NCBI GenBank assembly: GCA_977006965.1
Contig: OZ345352.1
Coordinates: forward strand, 1,364,001 to 1,428,000
Direction of reading: 5' to 3'
Source of the DNA: Phymatolithon calcareum
Taxonomy: Eukaryota > Rhodophyta > Florideophyceae > Hapalidiales
Length of the DNA stretch: 64,000 nucleotides
Shown: in pieces, positions 32,431-42,906 of the stretch
Position numbering within the stretch: the stretch's first letter is position 1
How the letters are laid out: every line of letters begins with the position of its first letter
Position numbers and translations under genes: made by a program
Notes under the pieces: generated by a model
What the model saw: the letters and a program-made list of their open reading frames with translations, nothing else
Databases searched by the model: none
Told to the model about the DNA's origin: nothing

Positions 32431-33235
32431 TGACATAAAAGCTACGCATTTGAGTTGGCTCTGGACGAGGTCGGCCTTTTCGAGCAGGATGAAGTGTAGG
32501 ATGTCCAAGAACTATATCATTAAACAATAAGAAGCCCGCCTTTCATAATCCACAGAGTTTTCCTCCACAAGCATGCGCTTTCTTCGTCCTCGGTTACAAG
32601 CGAGTCGCATACATGGCTGAACTACGCGGAGAAGGTTTCAATGCATGATGTGCTGTCAAGAATAAGAACAGATTTAGATGCAACGCTTTTAGATTCCATT
32701 TTCTAGAGTGGAGAGCTTGCGGCGACACGTGGTAATGCGAGACCGCACATGTGCTCTTGGTGCTTAAGCTGTGCTTAATGAAGGAAGACATTGGGCACTT
32801 ACGCCCCCGAAACGGTGGGAGCCCCAAGCAAAAAATGATGAATGAATGATAATCGATACAGCAGTTCGTGATGAAATGATCGCAAAAGATAAATCGGAAG
32901 TTGAATGAGAATGCTTGGTTTATATTTCCTTGATTTTTGAGAAAATATTGGGTGGTGGAAAGAGCAGTAATGTGGACCTGAAGACATGCTATTTCCTTCT
33001 ACAGGCGTATTTCTATATCCACATCTAGTGCTCCATACCATAAATGAAATCTACATTCATCTTCTTTTTGTTGTCACCTTGTGGCTTCTCACTAAGCGCT
33101 ATAGTTTTATTTGCAACAATGGCCCCATTTAAGATTCGCAAGTTATTGGTTCAATCACTTGGGCTTACAAAGGGCCACATGGACCACACGATAATCCTGT
33201 CTCATTTCATTCGGCAACATTTTCCTTGAAAGAAA

Positions 33236-33520
33236 GAAAGAAAGGTAGATTTTTATTTAAAAGTTACCAACGCATCTGCTGACGCTTGGGGCAACTTTCC
33301 TAGGGCCAAGACGTTTTGGCTAGATTCTGTCTATGGAAGAGTTTCTTTTCTTGTTGGAGTAACACGATGCAGTGGACTACAAAAACCCACCTCTGGTCTC
33401 CTTCCGGACCTCGAGGGGAAAAATTACTCTGCTGTCCTGTGACACGCTGTGATTTCAAGTTACGGGCAGTCCTTACTTGTCCACAGCCTGAAAAATGGTT
33501 AGGAGCTCGTCGATTACATA
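33236..33520 (-). mobile_element. CTT-tail retroposon, inverted older copy
   Basis: Begins (on plus) with AGGTAGATTTTTATTTAAAAGTT ACCAACGCATCTGCTGACGC, the complement of the family 3' end, and continues about 280 bp. On the minus strand the end of the coding part survives as a degraded counterpart of 23879-23930. No TSD found. Other tails of this family: 12866-12910, 28253-28300 and 31391-31430 (minus), 50105-50215 (plus). Confidence 0.6.
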
Positions 33521-33529
33521 GCTAGAAGT

Positions 33530-34860
33530 CGACACTTCGCCAACTCTAAAAATTTTCAAAAATCATAGGCATTCCTCTTTCGCTTTTCCAGCGGGGGACC
33601 GCATACTTTCGAGAAATGCGAGAAATAGGTTTTCAAGCATATTATGAGTGTCCTGAATATTCAAAAAGGGGCCATACGATTGATGTGTGCAAAAGCGGGA
33701 GGAGATTAAATTGCAACGATTGCTCAAGTCATTTTTCAGCAAGGTTAGCTTCGATGTAAGGCAATACGAGACCACACCGGTGGGTTTTACTCAAAGTTGA
33801 GGTCAAAAATTGAGGGCATGATGTTCAACGCTCCCGCAGACATATATTCGTGTGTCAATGAATGCCACCAATTTTCCATACTAGCAATTCTCAAGATGCG
33901 TGTACGTCACTCGGTGTGCATTTCTGGCGTCTCCCTAGGAGCTCATAAATCTGTTGTTAGACGGCAGGACATTCCCCCGCCCAGCTAATTATCGGACGTA
34001 GGATACATGCAAATATTCTATATTAATGTTTACTAAGTCAGAAAAATTAGTTAAACCTTTTTTAAAATATCAAATTTGTATGGTTTAAAAACCATACAAC
34101 TGTGATATTAGTTTACCGCAAAGATCGAAGCAGGTCTTGTGGTCTACATTATCCTTTTCAAATAATGGTCCTCGTGAGCGTCTAAATGTCCTTCCATTGA
34201 GATGGCCTTATTTGTTTTACTCTTGTTTGGCTGTCAAATGTACATTGGACAGCATTGTATTGTACGGGATGGGACTGAATTGAAAAGAAAAAAATTCTGA
34301 GATTACTACCAAATTGTACACATGACTGTACTATACAATGCTGTCCCATGGGCGTGGAATCGTGAAAACGAACAGTGGCAAATGTGGAACATTTGACAGC
34401 TCTTAGTTGGCTAGCTGGAATTCCTCCGCGCGGTAATCTGCGCGAAGCACAATATACTGCATTCAACGTCTACCCAGGTATACACCTAGGAATTATGTAT
34501 TAGTACGGCATTCTTCGCAATGAATTTTTTCTTGCTCAAAAGCATAAGAAAAAACGAGCATGCTTTTAGCTTGCATGTTTACAGCACACAAGACAAAACC
34601 TTGGCAGAGTGGCTCTGACAGTTGTAGTCTACAACTCCATTACGCATAAAAGGTATAAAACACGATTTATTTTATGTATAGAACGTCTTGCACGCCCAAG
34701 CAGGATAAACAAGGCCCTGTTTCCTTCCAAAACTATCCCTAAAAATTAGTGAGAAGCTCTAAGGAGCCAGTGGAATGAAAAACAATTCTCGTGCGTACCG
34801 TTTTCTACCCGATTCTCTTGTAGCAATGTGAAGCCCCTTAGGTCAGTAATCTCATTCTCA
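33530..34860. other. 1.3 kb without a supported gene
   Basis: No convincing frame. An inverted repeat TGGACAGCATTGTATTGTAC (about 34244-34264) pairs with the complement near 34330-34350 (GTACTATACAATGCTGTCCCA), spacing about 70 bp, which may mark a small MITE. Confidence 0.35.
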
Positions 34861-34867
34861 AAAGAAA

Positions 34868-34892
34868 GCTATAAATGTCTCTCTCCTCGAAT
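34868..34892 (+). promoter_or_regulatory. Core promoter of Asp-rich gene 4
   Basis: TATAAATG at 34870-34877 followed by TCTCTCTCCTCGA, 90-97 nt upstream of the ATG at 34967. Confidence 0.55.
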
Positions 34893-34966
34893 AAGCCCTA
34901 ACGATTCCTACAACTCAAAGCACTCCGTCCACGGTCACTTCTCAGAAAGCGCTCTTCACCAATACG

Positions 34967-35717
34967 ATGGCACGCCTTTCCCTTTCTATATTTGCTCTTC
35001 TGGCAATCATCTCGCTCGCTCTCTGTGCTGTACTTCCGTCTTCCCATGTCTCCTCAAAACCTGGTTTGAGGCGAGTGGCTCCCACAGAAATCAAGGTGGC
35101 ATCCCCAACACTGGCGTCGATCCATCGCGATGAAGATGATGATGGGAAGGAGAACGATGAAGTGAAGGACAGCGAGAAGGAAGATGACGAGAAGGAGGAC
35201 AAGGATAGTGACGACGATGATGACGAAGAGGACGTTAAGAACGAAAACTGATCGCTTCATTAACAAATCGCTCCGTTCTCTCCGCCAAAGAAACTTCGGT
35301 ATGTAACTCGGGATGACCTCGACGATGATGATGACGATGAGGAGGAGGACGACAAGGAAGACGACGATAATGACGATGATGGTGATGGTGATGGTGATGA
35401 TGATGATGACGGCGAAACTGACCGCTTCATAAAGAAGTCGTTCCGTACTCTTCGCCAAAAGAAACTGGATTCCGTGACTCGGGAAGACGACGACGATAAG
35501 GACAATGGTGATAAGGATGACGATGATGACAAACGACGATAACGGTGAAGACGACGATGATGATGACGAAGATGACGACGACGGTGATGATAATGACGGC
35601 GAAGACAATGATGGAAAGAAAGAGAACTATCTACTTGCACATAAGACTTATGTGCAAACAACTGTCGGAAGCTCCGAAGCAATGTCACCATGTGACTTAA
35701 TAAACTATTCTAGATGA
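34967..35717 (+). pseudogene. Secreted Asp/Glu-rich protein, copy 4, several frameshifts
   Basis: The signal peptide is intact (MARLSLSIFALLAIISLALC) and the pre-region is like copy 1 (LASIHRDEDD). The first frame ends at 35251 because an extra A shifts it just before a cationic module. A missing base near 35287 shifts it back, and a third shift occurs near 35530. Two modules can be recognised across the shifts, DRFINKSLRSLRQ and DRFIKKSFRTLRQKKLDSVT. The family stop is also lost (TAACTTCTTG in copy 2 corresponds to TATCTACTTG here). The gene is dead unless the shifts are assembly errors. Promoter and 3' palindrome are retained. Confidence 0.65.
35664..35677 (+). promoter_or_regulatory. Conserved 3' palindrome of Asp-rich gene 4
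   Basis: TCGGAAGCTCCGAA, the same sequence as behind copies 1-3, retained although the reading frame upstream is broken. Confidence 0.5.
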
Positions 35718-35764
35718 GTCATTTTCTTCGTCTCTGAATATAGACGATGCCTTATTAAAATGCT

Positions 35765-35970
35765 CTCAATTACTCAGTTTGAGTAACAGCACAACTTCTA
35801 CTTGTCTTCCCAACCGAGCACGCTTTATGCTCCTATCATCTTCTTAATTCGAATTTCTCTTCCAATGAGGGCTTGAGCAAGTCTTTCGTATTCATATTCA
35901 ATCTTCATACATGAACATGTCCATCTCCGTTGACCGTGATGTGCGTTGGAGCACCGCAAGCTCAATCGAA
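35765..35970 (-). mobile_element. LINE C-terminal relic
   Basis: Minus strand gives YERLAQALIGREIRIKKMI and neighbouring residues, matching the C-terminal ECKRLTGALVGRELRIKNVL of the 24478 LINE, with stops. Confidence 0.5.
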
Positions 35971-35974
35971 GAAC

Positions 35975-36600
35975 TGGTTCTAAAGTATATAAAGTCTATT
36001 TTTAGCCCAGTAGATGTTGTCTGCAGCAGTCTAGACGTCTATGACGAGTGCATATGTTGGGTTCGAGGCGACGTACTAAAATGAGCACGTACCGAAAAGA
36101 GTCTGCGGATTGTGTCTAATGAGTTTGAATAGAAAACAAATCAGTTTCGAAAAAGTCCAGATGTTTATTCGGTGTCATGTTACAGACATCACTACCTGAT
36201 TGTCTCTCCCCTACTAGGTGTCCAAGGGGACATTCACTATATCAGGATGCATTCCTCTTGAGTCATTCCTACTTAAATATCGAGCACATAGTAGCGCAAA
36301 ACTTTAACCGTCTCGAAGTGTTTCCGTTTATTGCCGTATTTGGTTAACGAACTGGAAAGTATAATGGTAGATTGAACTCTTCTCGTATCATGCTTGTTCT
36401 TATTCCGTAGGATTCATAAATAAGTTGATTGCCATAGTCATTTCCTGATTCCTCCCTTGTCCACACTGACTATGTCATTTCTTTATTCCCAGACGTCCCG
36501 GCTCTTCTTCCAGTAGCGTCGATTTCCGAGGATATCATCCTGCGATCTATTGCGCGCATACGTTTTTATTATAGTGCCCCGGGAATCTTTGTCACCGCCT
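35975..36600. other. About 0.6 kb without a supported gene
   Basis: No frame or repeat that I can assign. Confidence 0.3.
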
Positions 36601-36718
36601 CGGAGTGAATTATTCTCACGCTTCCAGTTTGTGGCCCAATGGCCTTCGCAAAGTTGGCCCAAGCGTCTGCAGATGCGTTGGAAACTTTTAAATAAAAACT
36701 TACACTTCTTCTTCTTCA
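36600..36718 (+). mobile_element. CTT-tail retroposon 3' end
   Basis: GCCCAATGGCCTTCGCAAAG and AAGCGTCTGCAGATGCGTTGG are followed by TTTTAAATAAAAACTTACACTTCTTCTTCTTC, nearly identical to the 22315 and 25264 copies over the last 85 bp. 5' boundary unclear. Confidence 0.7.
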
Positions 36719-37360
36719 TCTCTTAGATGGTTGCTTATCTACGCCCTGCACTCACCACTACTTCATCATTATCAGTTCGTACTCGCCTTCACCGTCTCCT
36801 TCCAATTCCATTTCATAGTGTCTCTGAACGTTGATGCCAGAAGCGTCTTCTGTACATGCAGGGTTCAGTGAAGCAGAATTCGCGAATGCCGTGACGAACA
36901 CTTCCCAAATAGCGTGACATTATTGAAAAAGAGATCATTAGAATTGTAGAGAGTCTAGTGTCTTCTCCTTTCTTAGCATTGCTTCAGGGTTCAGTTCATA
37001 CTTTGCTACGTTCTTGCGTAACGTGTTCAGGTGATGTTCTTCACCTGTCCCAAATTTTCCCGATATTAAAGTTGTGCTCTCTTGAAGAAACTCGAAGGTT
37101 GAGTGTTTATAGGCAGCTGCTGATCTTGCGCCTTTCAAACCTGAGGATACAAAACACTAGTTGTTTCCATGTGTGCCATTCACTCTCTCAGAAATGGCTC
37201 ATATCCGAACATGATGAAAGTCTGATGCTTGCCATTTGAACAGCTGTTCATCGTGTGGAAACTCCGGCAAGTCGAATTATTCGCTCATAACGCCTCCGTG
37301 CAGAAAAAACTTGTAACGTGGAAAACTCCCCGTTTCACATCACGGCACTGGAAAGGACGA

Positions 37361-37562
37361 AGATCGACGACGCTGAGATTCCTACGAACAGGACAAGTGG
37401 ACTCTAAGCTTTTCCCTCCACCTTCTCTGGAGGACGGTTTTTGAAGCTAGGGTTACGACGATAGCAACGAGCCCGGGTATTGCGGGCATTAACAGAGTAT
37501 CGGACCTTACAGTCTTATGAGTGTTTCTGAGGGCGTTTAATAAATTCAAAATTCAAAAAAAA
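37361..37562 (+). mobile_element. Short poly(A) retroposon, 202 bp, with TSD
   Basis: Flanked by ACTGGAAAGGACGA at 37347-37360 and 37563-37576. The 3' end (TGAGTGTTTCTGAGGGCG, TTTAATAAATTC, poly A) is shared with 25614-25742, so the two are truncations of one family. No coding capacity recognised. Confidence 0.8.
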
Positions 37563-37623
37563 ACTGGAAAGGACGAGAGATGTTGCACGGCACCGAAGCG
37601 GAAAGAGTTTTCCGCTCGAAATA

Positions 37624-37681
37624 TTTTCTTTCAAACACCAACACTTCTCTTTTAAGAGAAGTGTTGGTGTTTGAAAGAAAA
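37624..37681. repeat. Perfect palindrome, 28-bp arms, 2-bp centre
   Basis: The left arm 37624-37651 (containing CAAACACCAACACTTCTCTT) is exactly mirrored by 37654-37681 (containing AAGAGAAGTGTTGGTGTTTG). As RNA it would form an uninterrupted 28-bp hairpin. Confidence 0.9.
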
Positions 37682-37752
37682 AAAGAAGAAGTGTCAAGTC
37701 TTGATTTTCATGATTTTGTCTAAATTCCTTCGAGTCGCCGTGGCTCGTTACA

Positions 37753-38325
37753 GCACAGATATTTCGAAGAAAACAGGCACTTGAGCTTCCCAAGGGCACA
37801 GCACGACTGGCAATATTGAACGTGACAAATGATATGCTTCACAAAGCTCTTCTCTGTACCTCTACAAAGGAATTTGCACGCACCCTAGACGCTACGACAA
37901 GCGTAAACGCAAGAACGCTGAAGAAGCATGTCTCCCTTCGAAAGCCACAGGACGGGAGAGCCTGCGCCCTCCTCAGCCCATCAAGAATGAACTACCACCA
38001 TTCCTCACCCTCAAAAAAGCGAAGCACAGGCTTCTTTGCACGCACTGGTTATTTCACCGCTTCCCATATCCCTGGCAAGAACAAGCAAGAAACGAAGATT
38101 CCGAACTCGATAAAGCTCTCACAGTTTTCTCAAACTTAATGTCCAAGCAATGACTTTCCGATATTTAAAAAGAGATGCTGGAAATGGCAGTTAATAACGT
38201 CCAAAGAAAATGTCCGAAATCAAAATGAAAACATAAGCGAAGGATTGTAGCGCAACGAAGAGTCTCTCAGGTGCAATGATAATTGACTAAGGGAGCTTCA
38301 ATAAAACAGAAATCCATCTATCCAT
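37753..38325 (+). mobile_element. Unclassified retroposon, 573 bp, with 15-bp TSD
   Basis: Flanked by CCGTGGCTCGTTACA at 37738-37752 and 38326-38340. The 3' end is GGAGCTTCAATAAAACAGAA followed by a short (ATCC)n-type tail, so it moved by reverse transcription. The plus strand has a coding-like frame (37816 on: NVTNDMLHKALLCTSTKEFA and so on) that appears to shift and continue as KKAKHRLLCTHWLFHRFPYP. No known domain recognised. Probably a 5'-truncated LINE of another family. Confidence 0.7.
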
Positions 38326-38422
38326 CCGTGGCTCGTTACAAGTGTTGCCCTCAACTGCGGTATAATATTTATAAACTGTTTTTTTATTATCATAGTTTTT
38401 TAAACTATTTTAAAAAAAACAA

Positions 38423-38700
38423 CAGCTGGGCAACACAATTTAAGAACTGCCTTCTCGCACCAATGCGAATTTTTCTGTAGGATAGATGCAGGAATGTTCA
38501 GGTCGCCGGTTCGAGCTGTACCACAAGCAAGTATTGAATTACAATCCGCAAAGGGCACGCAAATGTCGCTGCGTAGTGGTGCGCCGCAATCCATATGCGA
38601 GTACCCAGAATGAATCCAGTCAAGGAGCATCTTAGATGCCCCTAGATGTCAACTAATGTACACTTGTATGACGCAGATATCTTGCAATAAAGAAAGAAAG
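38423..38700 (+). mobile_element. tRNA-derived SINE, diverged second copy
   Basis: Aligns along its length with 5184-5480: GCAGGAATGTTCAGGTCGCC, GGTTCGAGCTG (B box with changes), CCGCAAAGGGCAC, ATGCCCCTAGATGTCAA and a tail GCAATAAAGAAAGAAAG. The A box region is strongly degraded (GGGCAACACAATT). Older than the first copy; no TSD found. Confidence 0.75.
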
Positions 38701-38704
38701 TGTT

Positions 38705-39355
38705 GGCAAAGCTTCACGTTTGTTGCAATTCCAATCAACTGCAAATTCTCTCTCTGAGTACCTTCACAATTCCGGTTCCTACAAAAGTCCAACAAACTCT
38801 CGGGTACAAGATGAAGAACTAGTGCAGCGTAGCATCATGAAATCAGTCAGGTTATGCTTCCATGGGGTGTTCGAAGTTAGAATGTACTGTAAGTACTACC
38901 CCTGGGCCCGTCAACTTTTCCTGGTAACAAAAATGAGAAGGAACCACTGTTTGAAAGCAGTGCAGTCAGCTTTGCAAGTAATATGAAAAAGGACCTTCTT
39001 GTGTTCGCGCGGCACGATATTGTGGCATAAAAATGGGTACATGCAAAGTCGCCTGAATACCACACCATGCCCAATTCTTACTGTCCGAAAGCGTTACGAT
39101 TTTCTAAACAACCGCTGCGATCGCAAGTGGTCTCCCGGAGGCTCTGCCTCTTTCCAACATGCAGGTCTATGAATTTTGGCGCACTGCCTTCGTCTCTTGC
39201 CTTATTTTTCAGTATGCTCTTTGTTTATTTCTTACCATTCGCAATAAGCAAATGATAAACAAGACGTAAAAACCATTTGCGGATTATTCATTGATTCAAA
39301 GAATACAATCTTTACAAAAGCAGCTGCAGCAATCCTACGAGAAATAGGATAATAC
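38705..39355. other. 3' flank of the PutA gene, no supported gene
   Basis: Short frames only. This stretch will hold the 3' UTR and polyadenylation region of the minus-strand PutA gene. Confidence 0.35.
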
Positions 39356-39360
39356 TTCAA

Positions 39361-42300
39361 CTATAGCCCATTTACCAGGTTTCCAAAGCGGTGACGTGTT
39401 CGACTGATCGTTTGTTCGCGAACATAATGCAGAAGCTCAACTCGGCCATTAGCGACAACGGGGGCGTCAGACAAATGAACGTTGGAGTCCACAGCAGCCT
39501 GCACCACGACGGTCTCCTTTTCTCCAAGAAATCGCACTCGAGCTACACCGAGACCTTTTAGCTTGCTTGCGAAGAACTCTGCGCTTTCTTGATCAGCTGA
39601 AGACCAGACAACATATGGGATGCCGCATCTATTAATTGCTGCCCGCACCCGAGCAACTTCAAACTTGTTGGAACCTCGTCCCAACCTTACTGCGATTCCG
39701 GGCAGCGATCGGTACCTGAACACGTTTGTCTCGCAGAACAAACCAGTTGGGTCATGCTCGCGCGAGAAATGACTCTCCCATTCATTCTCGTCACTGCGCA
39801 TTGCTTTTGATAGCCATTTCTCATCTCTGGCAGCGGTTTCATCATGGACAATTCCGAGCTGCGCGACATAATTTGGACCTCCCGCTTTCGCCCCTGGACC
39901 TACGACTGAAGCCTTCCATCCGCCAAAGCTTTGACGCTGCACCAAGGCTCCCGTGATACCCCGATTGACGTACGCGTTTCCTACCTCAACTTTGTCTGTC
40001 CAGTGCTCAATTTCGGTCGTATCCAGCGAGTGAATACCACCTGTCAACCCATAAGCCGTCCCATTCTGTAATCTTATTGCTTCGTCGAGGTCTCTTGCGT
40101 ACATAATCCCGAGAACCGGCCCGAAAACTTCTGTCTTATGAAACCAGGAACCAGGTTTAACACCAATGCGGACACCAGGACTCCAGATCTGTCCTGGTCC
40201 TTGGGCATCGAGACAGCGCGGCTTCACGAGCCATTTTTCCCCTTCGTCAAGTTGAGTTAACGCCCGTTGCAACTTCTCACCAGGTGGCATAATTAGGGGT
40301 CCCATCACTGTCGATATATCTGTGGCTTCCCCAACAACGACAGTCTCTACGGCGTCCACCAGTTGCCTACGAAAGCGCTCCGATCGATAAGCTTCCCCAA
40401 TACAGATAGCCAAACTGCTCGCCGAACATCGTTGCCCAGAGTTCGAAAAAGCGGAGGCGACTAAATCTGACACAGCAAGGTCCATATCAGCCGCCGGTGA
40501 AATTATTAAAGCATTCTTCCCTGACGTCTGCGGCGCATTCAAGGCGAAAAAGCCAGCGCAATAGTTAGTGTCCACAATATTCACGTACGAGAATGACGTA
40601 AAAAACATCTAAATATGGTTACGTACTTCTGCAAACAACCGAATGTCGTTCTTCCACGATCGGAACAGAGCAGCAGTTTCTGATGAGCCTGTCAAAATGA
40701 CCGCATCAGACCTCGTGATGAGTTCTTTCGCAACATCGTGTCCTTCAACTCGCACAACTTGCAGCACATCACGCGGCACGCCCGCTTCCCAAGCACATTT
40801 CGCTACAAGGTGGCCGCACAATGATGTGGCAGATGAGGGCTTGAGAATTACGCTGTTGCCAGCTGCAAGCGCGGAAAAAATTCCACCGCAGGAAATCGCG
40901 ACAGGAAAGTTCCACGGAGCCACTACGGTGACAAGACCAAATGGCTTAAAGTTATTGGGGAGTTGATCAACCATCATACCGTAGTAGTGTGCAAAATCGA
41001 TTGCTTCGCTGACCTCAGCGTCTGCCTCTGGAAATGTCTTTCGTCCTTCGCGAACCATGGCATTGATCAAGTCACCTCGTCGGCGAGCCAACAAATCAGC
41101 AATTCTGGAGAGTTTCATGCGGCGATCAGCTGGGGATGCCTTTATTCCCCACAACAGTCCAGCTTGACGTCCTTGTTGAAGAACCCTTCGCATATCCGAA
41201 ACCAAGGAAATTCTTCTGGGTAGCTCCGGAAAGATTTTCTTTTTCAGAGCTTCCAAGGCCCAGGTACGGTTATGTGGCAGAGCAGGATCTGTATCAGGTT
41301 CATTAAAGAATTGTGAGGTCCCCGTCATTCCTTTCACTGTCATTGCAGAAGCAACCGCAGGACGCGCTTGAACTCGCCTTGGCCCAACTGCAGTTAATCC
41401 AACCTTGGCGACTGCAGCCAGAAATCTCGACTGCTCCAACATGAAGCCCGGCGACCCGGGCTTCATCCCCGGCAGGGACGATAAAAAGTTTCCTTCCACA
41501 GTCATTTCCTCAAATCTGCGGAACAGATACGAAATGGCAACATCAAAATCGCTTATTCTGCATACGGGAGCGTACAAGAGCATTCCATGCTTGCGTTTGG
41601 CCAAATGTTGGGCATGAACTGGTGCCATACCCTTGAGATTCTCAAAGCCGACACGATGAGTGACGCCTCGTGATTTAGCCAGATTCGCAGCGTACGAAAG
41701 CAAAAATATATTGTGCGTAGCGACTCCGATGCGGACGCGACGAGTGCGATCATGTGTGAGTACCCAATCAAGACAGCAGAGATAGTTGGCGTCTGTATCA
41801 ACCTTCTCCTCGTACGTTGCTTGGTCCCAACCATTCATGACTGCGTCAACTCTCTCCATTGCGAGGTTGGCACCTTTTACAAGCCGAATTTTGATCTCAC
41901 TCGTTCCATCCCTGTTGTGTGCCCACCAAACAAGTTTCTTCAAAACCGGAAGAGCGTCAGGCAAATACGTTTGTAATACAATGCCAGCATCGAGGTCTTT
42001 GAATTTCTTCTCATCGAGCAGCTTTGTAAACGCAGCAACAGTAATTTCCAAGTCGTAGAACTCTTCCATGTCAAGATTGATCAACACACGAGGGTGCGAG
42101 ACCGATGCACGTTCGAACAAAGGACGGAGCGCAAATACCACGCGCTCCAAGCTGCCATCAAAATCCCAACGATTCAATTGCGACGTAACTGCAGATGCTT
42201 TGACAGACACATAGTCCACATCCTTTCGTCCTATCATTTCCTCCGTCTCCATGCGCCTGCGAAGTGCTTCCCTCTCGCCCAGTACAGCTTCACCTAGCAA

Positions 42301-42906
42301 ATTGACGTTCCACTGCACGGCGCCTCGAAAATGCATCCATTCAACGGTACCAACGAAGCCTGAAACCATGGCCTGGGTTCTGAGTCGGGCAGCCACGACA
42401 ATTGGCCATGGGAACAATTCGGCAAAGGACGCACCCAGCCTCATAAGAATGGCGTCAAGGGCACCCATAAAACTAGGAATGGAATCGGTCTCGAGCAGGC
42501 GACGTAGCAAGCGTGCAGCTACCGATGTATCCTCAGGACGCATCACCAAGTCAACGAACTTCATCACAAATGCAACAGACCGCGAATCAGTGGAAATACC
42601 CGCTACAAGATCTCTTCTTGAAACCTTGGAAGCAGCTTCAGCCCAATCTGTTGCAAGAGCTAGAACAGCATCGATACACACTTCCTCTGACGGCGATCGT
42701 GGTGGCTGTTGGGTTGTGCTTGGTGTGGTGACGACTGCCTTTCGAGGTTGTTCTTGTACGCACAAAACCGGACGTCGGCATTTAGCGCGATGCGATGGGC
42801 GAGGCTTGGGTAGCAGAACTGTTTGAATAAATGAACAAGGCATATACATGGTACTGAGCCTTATGGGCCGAAGAATGAGCTCGGTCGCGAGCGAGAGGTA
42901 GGCCAT
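39361..42906 (-). CDS. putA-like: Bifunctional proline dehydrogenase / P5C dehydrogenase (PutA type)
   Basis: About 1148 aa after splicing one intron (40528-40626). It converts proline to glutamate: an FAD proline dehydrogenase half followed by an NAD P5C dehydrogenase. The PRODH half shows LINLDMEEFYDLEITVAAFT, RLVKGANLAMERVDAV (about residue 340), VATHN and DVAISYLFRRFEE. The ALDH half shows APWNFPVAISCGGIF, LFAE/TSGKNA (general base Glu, about 760), SGQRCSASS (catalytic Cys, about 792), TEVFGPVLGIM and QSFGGWKASVVGPGAKAGGP. The chosen ATG at 42906 (MAYLSLATELILRPIRLS) gives a basic, Ser/Pro-rich leader of about 70 residues, likely an organelle transit peptide. Eukaryotes usually have two separate enzymes; this fused form resembles the actinobacterial type. 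Confidence 0.93.
40528..40626 (-). other. Spliceosomal intron of the PutA gene, 99 bp
   Basis: Donor GCAGAA|GTACGTAACC and acceptor CGCCGCAG|ACGTCAGGG on the minus strand. Splicing joins Glu and Thr in phase 0 and restores the conserved LFAETSGKNA motif. Without splicing the first exon hits a stop at 40609. The short frame starting inside the intron (MFFTSF...) is therefore not a gene start. Confidence 0.92.

Larger units (their letters stand above)
27687..33229 (+). repeat. Segmental duplication, copy B
   Basis: Direct counterpart of 12350-18044, about 15.3 kb downstream. It includes the third Asp-rich gene and both flanks. At about 32016-32430 copy B carries a foldback element and a dispersed repeat where copy A has different sequence. 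At the right end both copies stop in the same motif (CATTTTCCTTGAA), here joined to a reversed CTT-tail element. Confidence 0.85.

Noticed and set aside
39361-40608. A separate aldehyde dehydrogenase gene starting at 40608
   Set aside because: The first 27 residues come from intron sequence; joining across GT-AG restores LFAETSGKNA, so it is the second exon of the PutA gene.
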